The notes: generated by a model not told the origin, from the letters alone. A stretch of DNA of 64,000 bases from Porodaedalea pini (GCA_002794775.1 NBAY01000043.1:333444-397443), one strand, 5' to 3'; shown: positions 13,230 through 23,350, counted from the stretch's first letter. Made by a program: numbers and translations.

Positions 13230-13718
13230 GGGTTAAACGTGTCGCGATCCTCTCGTCCACCGCGTTCGTTGTGTGGGACATCTCAGCAGACTATTGAACC
13301 CCCTCATCCATATCGAACCGCTAACGCTTGGCAGCGTAGACGCCGTATCGAAGAGCACGCTACGGATTTGGATTCAGAGTCCATAGAGCGTTACCTTGAT
13401 TCGGACTTAGAACAACTTAACACGTCATTCGACTCCGGAGCGCAGTCTCCCTTCTCATTAATCAGCTCGTCCGCAGTCCCGTCGACAGTCCCCTCAGCCC
13501 CGTTGACTAGCTCGTCACCACTAACCGAGCTCGAGAGCGACAACCCAGACGATACCACTCAGCTCGTCTTACCGGATCCTAGTTCGTCCGTACCGGGACA
13601 GACGTCTTCGCCCGTCGGTACGTCGTCAGTTCCGTCGAACCCAGTTAACACACAGGCTACGCGGCCCCGGACATTGACCATAGTAGCTCCGGTACAGCCA
13701 GTACCCCCAGTAAGAATC

Positions 13719-15716
13719 ATGTCAAACCGTCCTCCACGTCGCAGAGCCAGAGACGCTCCCTTCTTCGATGGACACAACCCGTTAGACCTTCCTCAGTACT
13801 TCGAGGATATCAAATATATCGCGACCGACTGCAACTTAGACGACGCGGCAAAGATCCGGTATGCGAAGTATTACACTTTGAGTTCCGTAGCTGAGCTGTG
13901 GGATACTGCCGATGGTGTCGGTACGGGAGCAAACAATTGGACGAAGGCGAAAGAGGTGATTATAGTGTTCTACCCGGCATTGGCGCCCGGCATGCGCTTC
14001 ACCCGGGAAGACCTCGACAGGCTCGTCGAAGGTTGGAGGAGTAAAGGAATACAGTCGAGGGAGGATTTCGGAGAGTATAAGAGAGAGTTCATGGTGAGGT
14101 CAAAGTATTTGGAACGTAACTTGATCGTTTCAGCGGAGGAAGCAGCACACGCGTTCGTTCAAGCCTTTACGGGCAAGATGAAGGACAGGTTACAGCAACA
14201 CCTAGAAATGAAGGAGGCTGACCCGTCCCCGGGCAAACCGTATATGATCGATGTGGTGGTAAAGCACACGGACTACATCCTGGCCGGTACGGTTTTCGAC
14301 GACGTACCGACGACTCGAGCGCCTGACCCGTCGAATCAGTCAAAGGTAAAGTCGGAGGAAGTGGATATCGGTACGGTGTGGGAAGCAGTCAAGAACATTC
14401 AGGTTCAGGTACAGTCACTCGGGCAAAGACCGCCGCCAGCGACGACGTCCCAGAGGAGTCCTGGGTGTGCGTTCTGTGGCGACACGAGCCACTACATTAG
14501 GTTGTGCCCGAAGGTGCTGGAGTATATCCAGGCAGGCAAGTGTGTGAGGGATGCGAACGGGAAGGTGATGCTACCGAACGGAGGGTTCGTACCGAGCACG
14601 GCGGTGGGTAATAATTTGATGGAAAAGATAGACTCGTTGCGTCAGGAGACCAGTACAGCCTCGGTTAACCTCATAGAGGTAGCGACGTCGACAACAACGG
14701 GCACCGAAGTGTCGGAAGGCCCAGCGATGATGGCCGAAATTGTGGAGGAAGTATCGGACGAAGAGTTGGAAGTGGCGCAGTACGAAACATTGTTGAATGA
14801 AGCAAAGAAGCGAGCGTCGGCGGTGAAGAAAGCCAAGTTCGATGGAGTCGAGATACCGGTACGACCGAAACCCGGTCCAGCGAACGTACCGACGACCTCG
14901 AATGCGAAACTGAGTGTACCGAAGCCAGCGGGTAACCCGAACGTCCCCCAGGAGAGCCAATCGACGACGAATTTGGGCGGGAACCAGCCACAGTTCCGGT
15001 ACGTCGCTCCAATCGAGGATCCGGCGACGGTTCAGAAGGTATTGTCGAGGATGTTAGACTCGGCGGTAACGGTCACACAGAGGGAGCTCCTCGCTCTGTC
15101 TTCGGATATGAGGTGGCAGATGAAAGAATTGACAACAGCAAAGCGGTACGCGGTCGGTAACGTCAACCTTGTCGAGTCGGACCAGGAAGGGAGCGAAGTC
15201 GCGGAGTACCGAGCGGTACCGGAGTCGTTGGCTCCGGTTCTCTTAGAGTCGGGACCGGCGGCACACGACGTGCTTCCCATCCGCGTAATTAAGGTATTGA
15301 TTGAGGACGCCGTCGAAGCAGAAGCCATACTTGATCAAGGGGCAGTGGTGTGCATCATTCGGGAAGACGTGTGGGAGAAGCTAGGAATTCATTTAGATCC
15401 GGATCACGCGATGACGCTCGAAGCCGCAGACGCGGGGAAATCGTCGACATTGGGAAGGATTCGAGACACCAGATTCAGGGTAGCGGGTGTGGATTTGAAG
15501 TTGCAGGTTCAGGTGGTTTCGGTGGCGCCGTTCGAAGTATTGTTGGGGCGACCATTTTTCGCTCTTACCGAATGCGGAACGAAGGATTTCTTGTCGGGCG
15601 ATCAGCATATAACCATCACGGATCCCCGAGATCGGAATCGTAGGAGCAAGGTGTCGACCGGTATCTGGGCGTTCTGGCGCGCTCCAGAATCGGGTTTTCA
15701 CAAGTTGAGGAACTGA
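13719..15716 (+). CDS. gag: element B Gag-protease polyprotein
   Basis: The frame is open from the end of the LTR (13212) to a TGA at 15714-15716, but the first ATG is at 13719 (MSNRPPRRR); the roughly 170 preceding Ser/Pro-rich codons may be translated from a non-AUG start or be leader. A Gag-like helical region (about 13740-14290) contains the DLPQYFEDIK and YKREFMVRSKYL patterns. A CCHC zinc knuckle follows at about 14468-14510 (CAFCGDTSHYIRLC). An acidic linker leads to an aspartic protease-like domain (15280-15600) with D-Q-G-A at the catalytic position, in place of the commoner DSG, and a downstream LLGRPFF. No premature stops. Gag packages element RNA; the protease matures the polyprotein. 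Confidence 0.85.
   Translation: MSNRPPRRRARDAPFFDGHNPLDLPQYFEDIKYIATDCNLDDAAKIRYAKYYTLSSVAELWDTADGVGTGANNWTKAKEVIIVFYPALAPGMRFTREDLDRLVEGWRSKGIQSREDFGEYKREFMVRSKYLERNLIVSAEEAAHAFVQAFTGKMKDRLQQHLEMKEADPSPGKPYMIDVVVKHTDYILAGTVFDDVPTTRAPDPSNQSKVKSEEVDIGTVWEAVKNIQVQVQSLGQRPPPATTSQRSPGCAFCGDTSHYIRLCPKVLEYIQAGKCVRDANGKVMLPNGGFVPSTAVGNNLMEKIDSLRQETSTASVNLIEVATSTTTGTEVSEGPAMMAEIVEEVSDEELEVAQYETLLNEAKKRASAVKKAKFDGVEIPVRPKPGPANVPTTSNAKLSVPKPAGNPNVPQESQSTTNLGGNQPQFRYVAPIEDPATVQKVLSRMLDSAVTVTQRELLALSSDMRWQMKELTTAKRYAVGNVNLVESDQEGSEVAEYRAVPESLAPVLLESGPAAHDVLPIRVIKVLIEDAVEAEAILDQGAVVCIIREDVWEKLGIHLDPDHAMTLEAADAGKSSTLGRIRDTRFRVAGVDLKLQVQVVSVAPFEVLLGRPFFALTECGTKDFLSGDQHITITDPRDRNRRSKVSTGIWAFWRAPESGFHKLRN
15692..15698 (+). 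promoter_or_regulatory. candidate -1 ribosomal frameshift site, GGGTTTT (element B)
   Basis: In the gag frame it reads tcG GGT TTT cac, an X XXY YYZ slippery heptamer 16 nt before the gag stop. The pol frame is exactly -1 and is open from this point through the RT region. The A/C/D family has the same heptamer in the same place. Confidence 0.65.
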
Positions 15717-18700
15717 CGCAGCGGTGCCGGCGAGACAAGTGGAAACAGACAGTATGCGAGACGTGCCGTGGAGTCGATCTGTCGGTACGCGTACCGAGCT
15801 CATGTACAGACGTTTTATCTTTGCGTTTTAATGACCCCGATTATTTATCTCGTCGTCCAACCCCTTCTCAAACCAAAATTAATTCTCAATTTGTTCAACC
15901 CATTTACAGTTTTCAACAAATGTCCCCTAATGTTTTAAACCAATCCGATTCGACTATTTCCCGTTACGTTTCCCCAAATTTTACCTTGAATACCCCAGCT
16001 CCATTTATTTATTCGCAGAGATTGAACTTTCTTTTATCTCCTTGCACCGTTGCTTTGGACGCTTCTTCGGACACTTTTGGTTCGGTGGTGCTGGATTCGA
16101 CGGAGGATGAAGGAAGTGTTTTGGTGTACAAGCGGGTGGCGCAGAAGGTCCGTCCCATACCGGGAGTGTTGCCGGAGGAGTTTCGTATAGTTCGAAGGCG
16201 ACATCCCGATCCGTTGGCCGACATGCCAAAGTTACCGACGAAACTGGTATCGTTCGTACCGATGGGAAAGTTTACGCAGGAAAGGCTGGACGTGATGGAT
16301 TTGGACCCAGGCGGATTTCTGTGGGACGAAGAGAAGAAGTTGGTGGTGAATCTGATCATGTTGCAGGAAGGGGCGTTTGCGTGGTCGGAGACGGAGAGAG
16401 GGACCTTAGATCCGACGTATTTCGATCCAGTACGCATACCGATGGTGGCGCATGTACCGTGGGTACGGAAGAACATACCGATCCCCCCTGGGATACTTGA
16501 AAAGACGCTAAACATACTCAGGGAGAAGATCGCCGCCGGAGTTATCGAACCGTCGAACTCGTCGTACTGCTCGAGGTGGTTTTGTGTGGTAAAGAAAGAC
16601 AGAGTGTCCTTACAGTTCGTTATTGACTTGCAGGATCTGAACGGAGTGACCATTCGAGACTCGGCCGTACCGCCGGACATCGAGACACTAGTAGACGCGT
16701 GCAGCGGGCGCGCGTGTTACACGGTACTTGATCTCGCTGTTGCTTTCAACCAGCGAATGCTCGATGAACGGTCCCGAGACTTAACGACGTTCCAGACCCC
16801 GCTCGGTACGTTTCGACTGAAGGTGTTACCGATGGGATACACGAATTCGCTGCAGATTCTCCATGGAGACATCACATTTATTCTCAGCGACGAAATTCCT
16901 AAGGTGGCGCAGCCGTTCACGGACGATGTAATTACGCAAGGAGGGTTTACACGGTACGAGCGTACCGATGGAGGGTTCGAAACGATTCCCGAGAACCCGG
17001 GCATCCGCCGGTTCGTCTACGAACACTTGTGCGACGTAAATTGAGTGCTGCAGAGGATGAGGAAAGTGGGCGGTACGTTTTCCGGGAAGAAATTCCAGGC
17101 GTGTACTGATTCGGCGATATTTTTGGGGAATAAACTCACGTACCGAGGGCGCGAACCGGACGATTCGAAGGTTCAGAAGGTGCGGGATTGGCCCCCATGT
17201 CGAACGGTGATGGAGGTGAAAGGATTTCTCGGTACGGTTGGAGTGTTGAGGGTGTTTATTAAGGATTTCGCGAAGAAAGCTCGACCATTGACCCGACTTA
17301 CGCGTAAAAACAACATATTCGATTGGGGACCGGAAGAGCAGGATTTGATGGACACATTGAAGGAAGCGGTTATCGACTGCCCGGCACTGTGCGCGATCGA
17401 CTACGGGTCGGACAGAGCAGTTATCTTAGCAGTGGATTCGTCGATCATAGGAGTAGGGTGGACGTTGGGCCAGGATCACCCGGACGGTAGGAGAAGGATT
17501 AATTGGTTCGGGTCGATCAACTGGAACTCAGTACAGGCAACGTACTCCCAGCCGAAGATCGAGTTGTTCGGGTTGTTTAGGGCATTGAGGGTGGTGAGGT
17601 TGTTTATTTATGGAGTTAAGCTCCTGGTGGTCAAGATGGACGCTGCGTACATCAAAGGGATGATTAACAATCCGGATCTACAGCCAAACGTGACAATAAA
17701 CTGGTGGATTGCAGGAATTCTCCTTTTCGACTTCGAGCTTCGCCACGTACCAGCCACAGAATTTACGTGTACCGACGGACTGTTGAGACGGCGAGCCGTG
17801 CCAGAGGACCCCCAAGAAGAAGACGGCTATGAAGAATGGATCGATGCAGCGTATGCATTTTTGTATGGAGCGGTGTTGAGTACCGACGTCGAGGAAGGGC
17901 CCGGTACAGCCACAGATCCTCAGGGGCAGCGATTTCCAGCCTCAGATTCGGTAAAGTCGCGAGATAAGCGATTAGAGTTGGTTCGGTACCTCCTCGAACA
18001 CGGAAGGAAGCCCTCGGAGATCGACGAGAAGCACTTTCCCTCGTTCGTCCGGTACGCCTCCGGATTCTTCGTGCGAGCAGGACGGCTTTGGTGAAAGACC
18101 TGACGAGAGCATCCCCAGCTGGTCGTCGAACAGGAATGCCGCTGGTCGCTCGTCCAGCAGGCTCACGATGATCTCGGACACAAGGGAGTGTATTCGGTAC
18201 GCGCTTGGTTGCTGGATCGGTTTTGGTGGCCGTCGATTTCAGAGGACGTCAAATACTTTGTGCGTACGTGTCATATCTGTCAGGTGCGCCAGACCACGAA
18301 AGTGTCGATACCGCCATCGGTACCGGACGTACCGACATTGTTTGCCCGGATCCACATCGACACGAAGCACATGCCCGCTTCAGGAGGCTTTCACTACATC
18401 GTACATGCACGGTGCTCCTTGTCCAGTTACCCGGAGTTCTGACTGTTACGAAAGCAGACTGGTCACACGATCGGGCAGTTCATTTTTCAGGAATTACTGT
18501 GTCGGTACAGCGCGTGTCCCGAACTTGTTACCGATAATGGTACTCCGTTTATCGCTGCGCTTGATTGGTTGCGGGATCGGTACCACATTTCGCACATCAA
18601 GATCTCGGCGTATAATTCTCAGGCCAACGGGATCGTCGAACGACGGCATTACGACGTCCAGGAAGCCTTGATCAAGGCAGCCGACAGGAATGCATCCAAG

Positions 18701-19321
18701 TGGCATGAGCACGCTTACTCGGTTTTCTGGGCCGAGCGTATCACAATCCAGAAATCGACCGGTATGTCGCCGTACTACATGGTTCATGGAGTCGAGCCAG
18801 TACTTCCCTTTGATCTCGCCGAGGCCACTTATCTTGCTCCGCCGTTGGATTCCCCGATGCGTACCGAGGAACTGATAGCGACCCGGGCGCGCCAGTTACA
18901 GAAGCGTCCGGTGGACCTTGATAGGATCGCGCAGTTGGTTCGAGATGCTCGACACAAGTACGCTAGACAGTTCGCCGAAGTCCATAAGCACGTCATCAAG
19001 GACTACGATTTCCAGCCCGGTCGACTCGTACTTGTGTGGAACACCCGGATCGAAAAAGAGTTGGACCGAAAGACGAAGGCCCGGTACTTGGGACCATACG
19101 TCATCGTCCGTAGGACACGTTCCGGAGCGTATATCATCTCGGAACTCGATGGATCGGTTTCCCGGATTCGGGTTGCAGCTTTTCGTCTCATTCCTTATTT
19201 TCCCCAATCTGACATTTCTGTTCCCCTTGACGAAATCCTTCGACAGGATGACGACGAACATAGCATGATGAAGGAAGATCTGGTAGAAGAAGACAGCTCT
19301 GAGTCGGACTCTGATACCTAG
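15692..19321 (+). pseudogene. pol: element B Pol (RT, RNase H, integrase), broken by four TGA stops
   Basis: One continuous frame interrupted only by TGA at 17042-17044, 18092-18094, 18101-18103 and 18440-18442. At least the first falls where this family has Arg (DVNRVLQRM pattern). RT spans about 16470-17140, with VLDLAVAFNQR for the first catalytic Asp and PFTDDV (about 16914-16931) for the second motif. The RNase H-like region (about 17390-17800) includes LAVDSS. The integrase has a zinc-binding H..H..CHIC segment (about 18170-18290). Its catalytic residues are in IHIDTKH, VTDNGT and NGIVERR, so D, D and E are retained. The C-terminus is Asp/Glu/Ser-rich and ends in TAG. There are no frameshifts, so this is a recently disabled copy. 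Confidence 0.88.
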
Positions 19322-19742
19322 TCGCGAATTCTGATTATGTTTGCCATCCAAGGTATCGGTACGCGTACCGACACGTACCGACGCCTCCTTATTTTATTAT
19401 CTTTTAATCAATTATGATCCAATTATGTTTTAACCATGGAACCGTTTACATTCTTTCATACGGAACTCTTTCTCGATTATCGAAACATTAAATATATGGC
19501 CTATCTTCGATTTCCCCTTCGGTACAATAGTAAAATCACAAACGGACACTTAACGATGACCTTTCCTTTTCTTATTCTCTTCGTTCTTTCATTTTTTCAC
19601 ACCCAAAAACTTAAAGAAAACAAAAGAAAAATCCATATTCAAAAATATATACAAATAAATTACTACACTTTGTATTATTTTTCTTTTTTTCTTTTTCTTT
19701 CTGCAGGACCAAGTCGTACCGACGCGTACCGACGCGTACTGA
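19322..19742. other. spacer between B pol and the accessory gene 3' end
   Basis: T/A-rich and pyrimidine-rich tracts (19550-19710) are bracketed by GTACCG clusters at 19357-19386 and 19711-19740. It holds the converging 3' ends of the sense pol unit and the antisense gene. Confidence 0.5.
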
Positions 19743-22038
19743 CTAGTCCTCCTCCTCCTCCCTTGCGCCCCACTTCCCCTTCTCAAGTGCCGCAAGGCGC
19801 GCGCGGATTGAGGCCGCTTCGGCCGCCTGACGAGTCGCCTCCGCAGCGAGTCGACGCGAGCTACGCCCGAGCTCGCGGACGTCGCGCACGAGCTCCGCGA
19901 CGATGTGGTCGAACTCATCTTCGGAGTCGTGCTCCGAGACGAGCTCGCGCAGGTCCTCGTATGCGCCGGCGAACTGGCTTGGACCTGCGACGGGCGGTGA
20001 GGCAGCGCGGCCCCTCTGTTGCTGCTGCTGCTGCCGCGGTACGCGTGTGGCAGCAGGCCTCGGTACACAAGGCGGTGGGGATGGCGTGTCCACCACGATC
20101 AGAGAAGCCGGCGCGGGCGGCGCAGACGACGCAGATGGCTGCGGCTGTTGCTGCTGCTGTTGCTGCTGCTGCTGCGGTGCCTTAGGCGCAGCGCGCGGTA
20201 CGCTCTCGTCGCGGGCGGCACGTTTCCGCTTTCCACCCGACTTTCTGCCCCGGACCTCCTTCGCGTGTCCCTGGGTTGCCAGCGAGCACCCCGTCCACCA
20301 GACGACCATGCAGAGGAAGCAAGCCCTACCGGGCTGCCCCTGACACGTTCTCCCCCGACGTGCGCAGTTGGCGCACGCTTCCTTGAGAGGGACCGGCAGC
20401 GGTCCCGCCCACCGTAGACGACCGGTCGCCGGGTTGACCAGTTCGACCCCGTCGAACACGGTGACCGAGGGACCCGACGTACCATCGGTACGCCCTTCGT
20501 CTGCGTGGTGGTATGACGAACCACCACCCTCTGCCTCCATCGATATGGGGGCGGGCTCAGCTGGAGCGAGACGCCCCTCCACCTCTTTGACTGGCAGCTC
20601 CCAGCGTTGCTTCATGTGAGGGCCCCCACGACCTCGCTCACGCGCTCGACGTGCGCCTCCTCCACTCTCCCGATGACCGCGCGCACGCGCCCGACGTGTC
20701 GCTTCCGCCTGCTTCCAAGCCTCTTCCTGAGCGGCTAACATGGCAGCGAGACCGGCTTCGTCTCGCGCCCGCTGCTCGGCTTCGTGCTCTGCGGCTGCCT
20801 CCATCTCGAAGAATAGTCCCCCAGGCGCATTCGCTGGGGGCGGGACACTTGACGCCGTGCTCGGCGTGGGTTGTTGCTGCTGCTGTTGCCGCAGCGGCTC
20901 CTCGCATGGTCCGGTACGCGTTCCCTCCTCGTCGTCAGATGCGATCTCGACGGTCGTACGCCATCGCCACTTGTCGGCACCCGTCTGCTGTTGCTGTTGT
21001 GCGGACGGGGCGTCACCAGTACGCGGTACGCCGGACCTCTCCTCGCGCATCGCGCTCGCCTCGACTTCGCGCGGACCCGTCTGCTGTTGCTGTTGCGCAG
21101 ACGTGGTACCATTGGTACGTGGGACGGTGCGCTCCTCCTCCTCGTTCACGACCTCCTCGACCTTGGGCGGACCAGGCGTTTCGAGATGTTCGACGAACGC
21201 CTCGACTGCCGGTACAGCCAACAGGACCCCAACGAAGTGCGGTTGTGCCTCACGCTCCACGGGGTAGACGAACTTATACCCATACCCGTCAGGTACGAGT
21301 ATGCGCTCGAGCTCTCCGCCAATGTACGGTACGTCATCCGGCCAGTCCGCGACCGGTACGACGAATCCCTCACCCTGGTACTTGGTGAGGTTGACCGTCT
21401 GGTGGTCGGCGAAATACCGACCGTAGAGCTGGTCGGCGGTGGACTTGTCGAGCCCATCCAGCGCCCACCGCATCTCCTTCCAGACCCACGTGACCTGGAG
21501 GTACGTCCGCAGATCAGACGCGATCGGGTGGCGGTTCGCCAGCACCACGGAGTCCCAGTAGAGCTGGTAGTAGCTCTCCAGGGTGTGCTATTTCGAATTG
21601 GTCAGCTCGGTATGCGTGCTTGATCAAGTTTCGAGGACTCACCTTCATGCCGTATGCCCACTCGGCCCACTTCCACCATTTGCCGATCTCGCAACCCCGA
21701 CTCCCCGCCAGTAACGTCTCCCGCCATTTCACGTACCGCCCGAGGCGACGTCGCACGTACCGGTCGATGTCGACCAGCCGTTGCTCGATCTCGCGGGTGT
21801 CCCACGTGATCTTCTCACGCTCAACGGCGCCGACGTTGTCGATGTACCCTGGTACGTGGGGTGCCTTGCACGCCAGCCGAGGTGGCGCCGTGCTGTTGCT
21901 GTTGCTGCTGCTGTCGCGGTGCGGAGACAACATGGTTGGAAGAAGCAGGAGAAAAACCCGTCGGTACGACCACTTTTCCAACGCCCTCTCTAGCGTGTTC
22001 CGACGCACGTGATCAGCGTGATCAAGCTTCTTGCGCAT
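19743..22038 (-). CDS. antisense accessory protein of element B with a Zn(II)2Cys6-spaced cysteine cluster
   Basis: Two exons: 22038-21643 (132 codons from ATG) and 21587-19743 (614 codons plus stop), giving 746 residues. The 55-bp intron (21642-21588) has GTGAGT..TAG and a GCTGACC branch-like motif. Residues 1-330 are globular-looking and Trp/Tyr-rich (KWWKWAEWAYGMK, YFADHQTVN). Then come Gln-rich linkers and a charged helical block (about 405-470). The cysteine cluster C-X2-C-X6-C-X7-C-X2-C-X7-C falls at 537-566 (CANCARRGRTC...CFLC...C) and matches fungal Zn2Cys6 spacing. A basic nuclear-signal-like segment (RGRKSGGKRKR), two poly-Gln runs and a C-terminal coiled-coil-like tail follow. There is no signal peptide or membrane anchor, which argues against an envelope protein. 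The likely role is nuclear DNA or RNA binding; the target is unknown. Its promoter should lie in or next to the 3' LTR, firing toward pol. No stop mutations despite the broken pol. Confidence 0.8.
20288..20375 (-). other. Zn(II)2Cys6-type cysteine cluster within the accessory protein
   Basis: Six Cys with spacing 2-6-7-2-7. The region between Cys 2 and Cys 3 is basic (ARRGRT), as in true Zn2Cys6 DNA-binding domains, but the segment before the last Cys is Trp-rich (MVVWWTG), which is atypical. It lies in the C-terminal third of the protein rather than at the N-terminus. Confidence 0.65.
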
Positions 22039-22080
22039 ATCAAAAGAAGAGAAGGCGTGACTGGGGACAGTCACGATTTA

Positions 22081-22094
22081 AACGCCCCGGGAGA
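22081..22094 (+). other. element B polypurine-like tract before the 3' LTR
   Basis: AACGCCCCGGGAGA abuts the TGTAG start of the 3' LTR. Family F has a similar GGCCCCCCAGGAGA in the same place. It is a plausible plus-strand primer site, although the purine run is short. Confidence 0.45.
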
Positions 22095-23029
22095 TGTAGA
22101 GCCGTGCCGATCGTCCCATCACCGCCGATCACTCCAGAAGCATTCAAGAACTGGTTCCGACACGTACCGATCAGTACCGGACTCAACCCGATCGGTCCGG
22201 TCTCGAATCAGAACCTCGCGATCGCGTCATCAGCATGTTCTGACACCTCCGAAAGCATACCGGAACGTACCGGAGATCTTATCTCGACGATTAGGGACGC
22301 GGTCACATGGAGCATACAGCCAAGATGCGTACCAGACTGCTGTCCGACGACGGGAGCCACGTACCGATTGGACGATCTGAGTTCCGGTGGAGCACCGGTG
22401 TGATCGGACGCGAAGTGGACGTTTTCCTCATTATGATTTATGTTTTTTCCTATGTTCTTCTGATTTCTATGCACTCTATGCACGCCTCTATGACCTTTGA
22501 CTTTTCCTTTCGACTTCTCTATGTTTCGACTGATATGCACAGTATGCCCGTATGGAAATTATTAACTGTAGATAGATCTTTGGACTTAGTATAAATAGGC
22601 ACCCCATGTCGTAGGTAGAGGACAAGTCAGTTCTACCGCAGAGTCTCCCTCAGATAGGGTAACTTGGGTGCGATCCGTCTTTGTTCTCGTAATCTTGTAG
22701 TCGTTCCGTCTTCGTCTTAGCATCTCGTCTTTCGAAACCGTCTCTCGTCTCATACTTCGTAACTCAAACCTCACCGCTCGTCGTGATCACATCGTTCCGG
22801 TGATTGATAACCTGCACGTACCGACTCCGTACTGGTCAAACCACAGACGCAACAGGAGTTCCCGACCTTTGTTCTCGAAATCAACACGTACCGGCGCGTA
22901 CCAAAGCATACCAACGCGTACCGGTACGTCGAGTAATCTCACCGCAGTCTACCCCTAACCTCCCAGAGCAACGCGATCACGTCCCCAAAAGGACCGTTGA
23001 TCCCAGACACCCCTAAGTCAGGATCTACA
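22095..23029 (+). repeat. element B 3' LTR (935 bp)
   Basis: Collinear with 12276-13210 with no indels that I can see. The differences are transitions at CpG, for example ACGTGG/ACGCGG, CTCGAAC/CTCAAAC and CCCGC/CCTGC. It contains the same TATA box and GTACCG cluster, and by position could also drive the antisense gene. Confidence 0.95.
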
Positions 23030-23338
23030 CCGTTCATTTATGTAACTTTAGATAATATAGTCCCATGGTTGCCAGCTATATAAGGTCTCAGGAATCGCAT
23101 CAACTCCTTGTTCTGCTTTTCCTCTTACCTCTGTGACAACCTAGGTGAGACTCGCCCCCCTTGTATTAGTTTAGACTTGTATTAATTCTCTTACCTCCGC
23201 GACAACCTAGTCTGAGTAAACCTGCTGCCCGAACTTCGCATTTGAGATACAGCCCATCCCAGACAATGTCTGTGTCACCGTCAGGTGCCGCACATTGAGG
23301 TTGCCTAGTCTGAGTTCCACCCAGACTTCCACCTAACA
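23030..23338 (+). repeat. element A 5' LTR, right piece
   Basis: Begins with the duplicated CCGT and continues the A LTR exactly where the left piece stopped, ending CTAACA at 23338. Compared with 28874-29175 the differences are mostly C/T or G/A at CpG. Confidence 0.95.
23077..23120 (+). promoter_or_regulatory. element A TATA box and self-primer sequence in the LTR
   Basis: TATATAA (23077-23083) is followed 27 bp later by GTTCTGCTTTT (23110-23120), close to the expected transcription start. That 11-mer is the exact reverse complement of the segment just after the LTR (23340-23350). The 3' LTR has the same pair at 28914-28920 and 28947-28957. Confidence 0.75.
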
Positions 23339-23339
23339 T

Positions 23340-23350
23340 AAAAGCAGAAC
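23340..23350 (+). other. element A self-priming primer-binding site
   Basis: AAAAGCAGAAC starts one base after the LTR end. It does not start with TGG like a tRNA site. It is perfectly complementary to the presumed RNA 5' end, the arrangement known from the Tf1/sushi group of Ty3/gypsy elements. Conserved in C (49682-49692) and D (58929-58939). Confidence 0.75.

Larger units (their letters stand above)
12276..23029 (+). mobile_element. element B: Ty3/gypsy LTR retrotransposon carrying an antisense accessory gene
   Basis: It is 10,754 bp, bounded by 935-bp LTRs with TGTAGA..TCTACA termini and flanked by a 4-bp duplication CCGT (12272-12275 and 23030-23033). Order: LTR, primer site, gag-protease (+), pol shifted -1 (+), an accessory gene on the minus strand, purine tract, LTR. 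The two LTRs differ at about sixteen positions by my count; all are transitions at CpG sites. Gag and the accessory gene are open, while pol has four TGA stops. The element is GC- and CpG-rich compared with A, consistent with a later arrival. Confidence 0.93.

Noticed and set aside
18168..18671. Apparent frameshift in the B integrase, suggested by overlapping long frames
   Set aside because: The pol phase reads through with a single TGA at 18440 and keeps all catalytic residues; the other frames are shadows.
19903..21623. Plus-strand frames of 130-250 codons with poly-Leu, poly-Cys and Arg-rich runs
   Set aside because: They are mirror frames of the antisense accessory gene; the homopolymers are the complement of its CAG tracts and GC bias keeps the frames open.
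19743..22038. Accessory ORF as an envelope-like gene
   Set aside because: It is antisense to gag-pol, has no signal peptide or transmembrane helix, and carries a nuclear-type cysteine cluster with basic segments.
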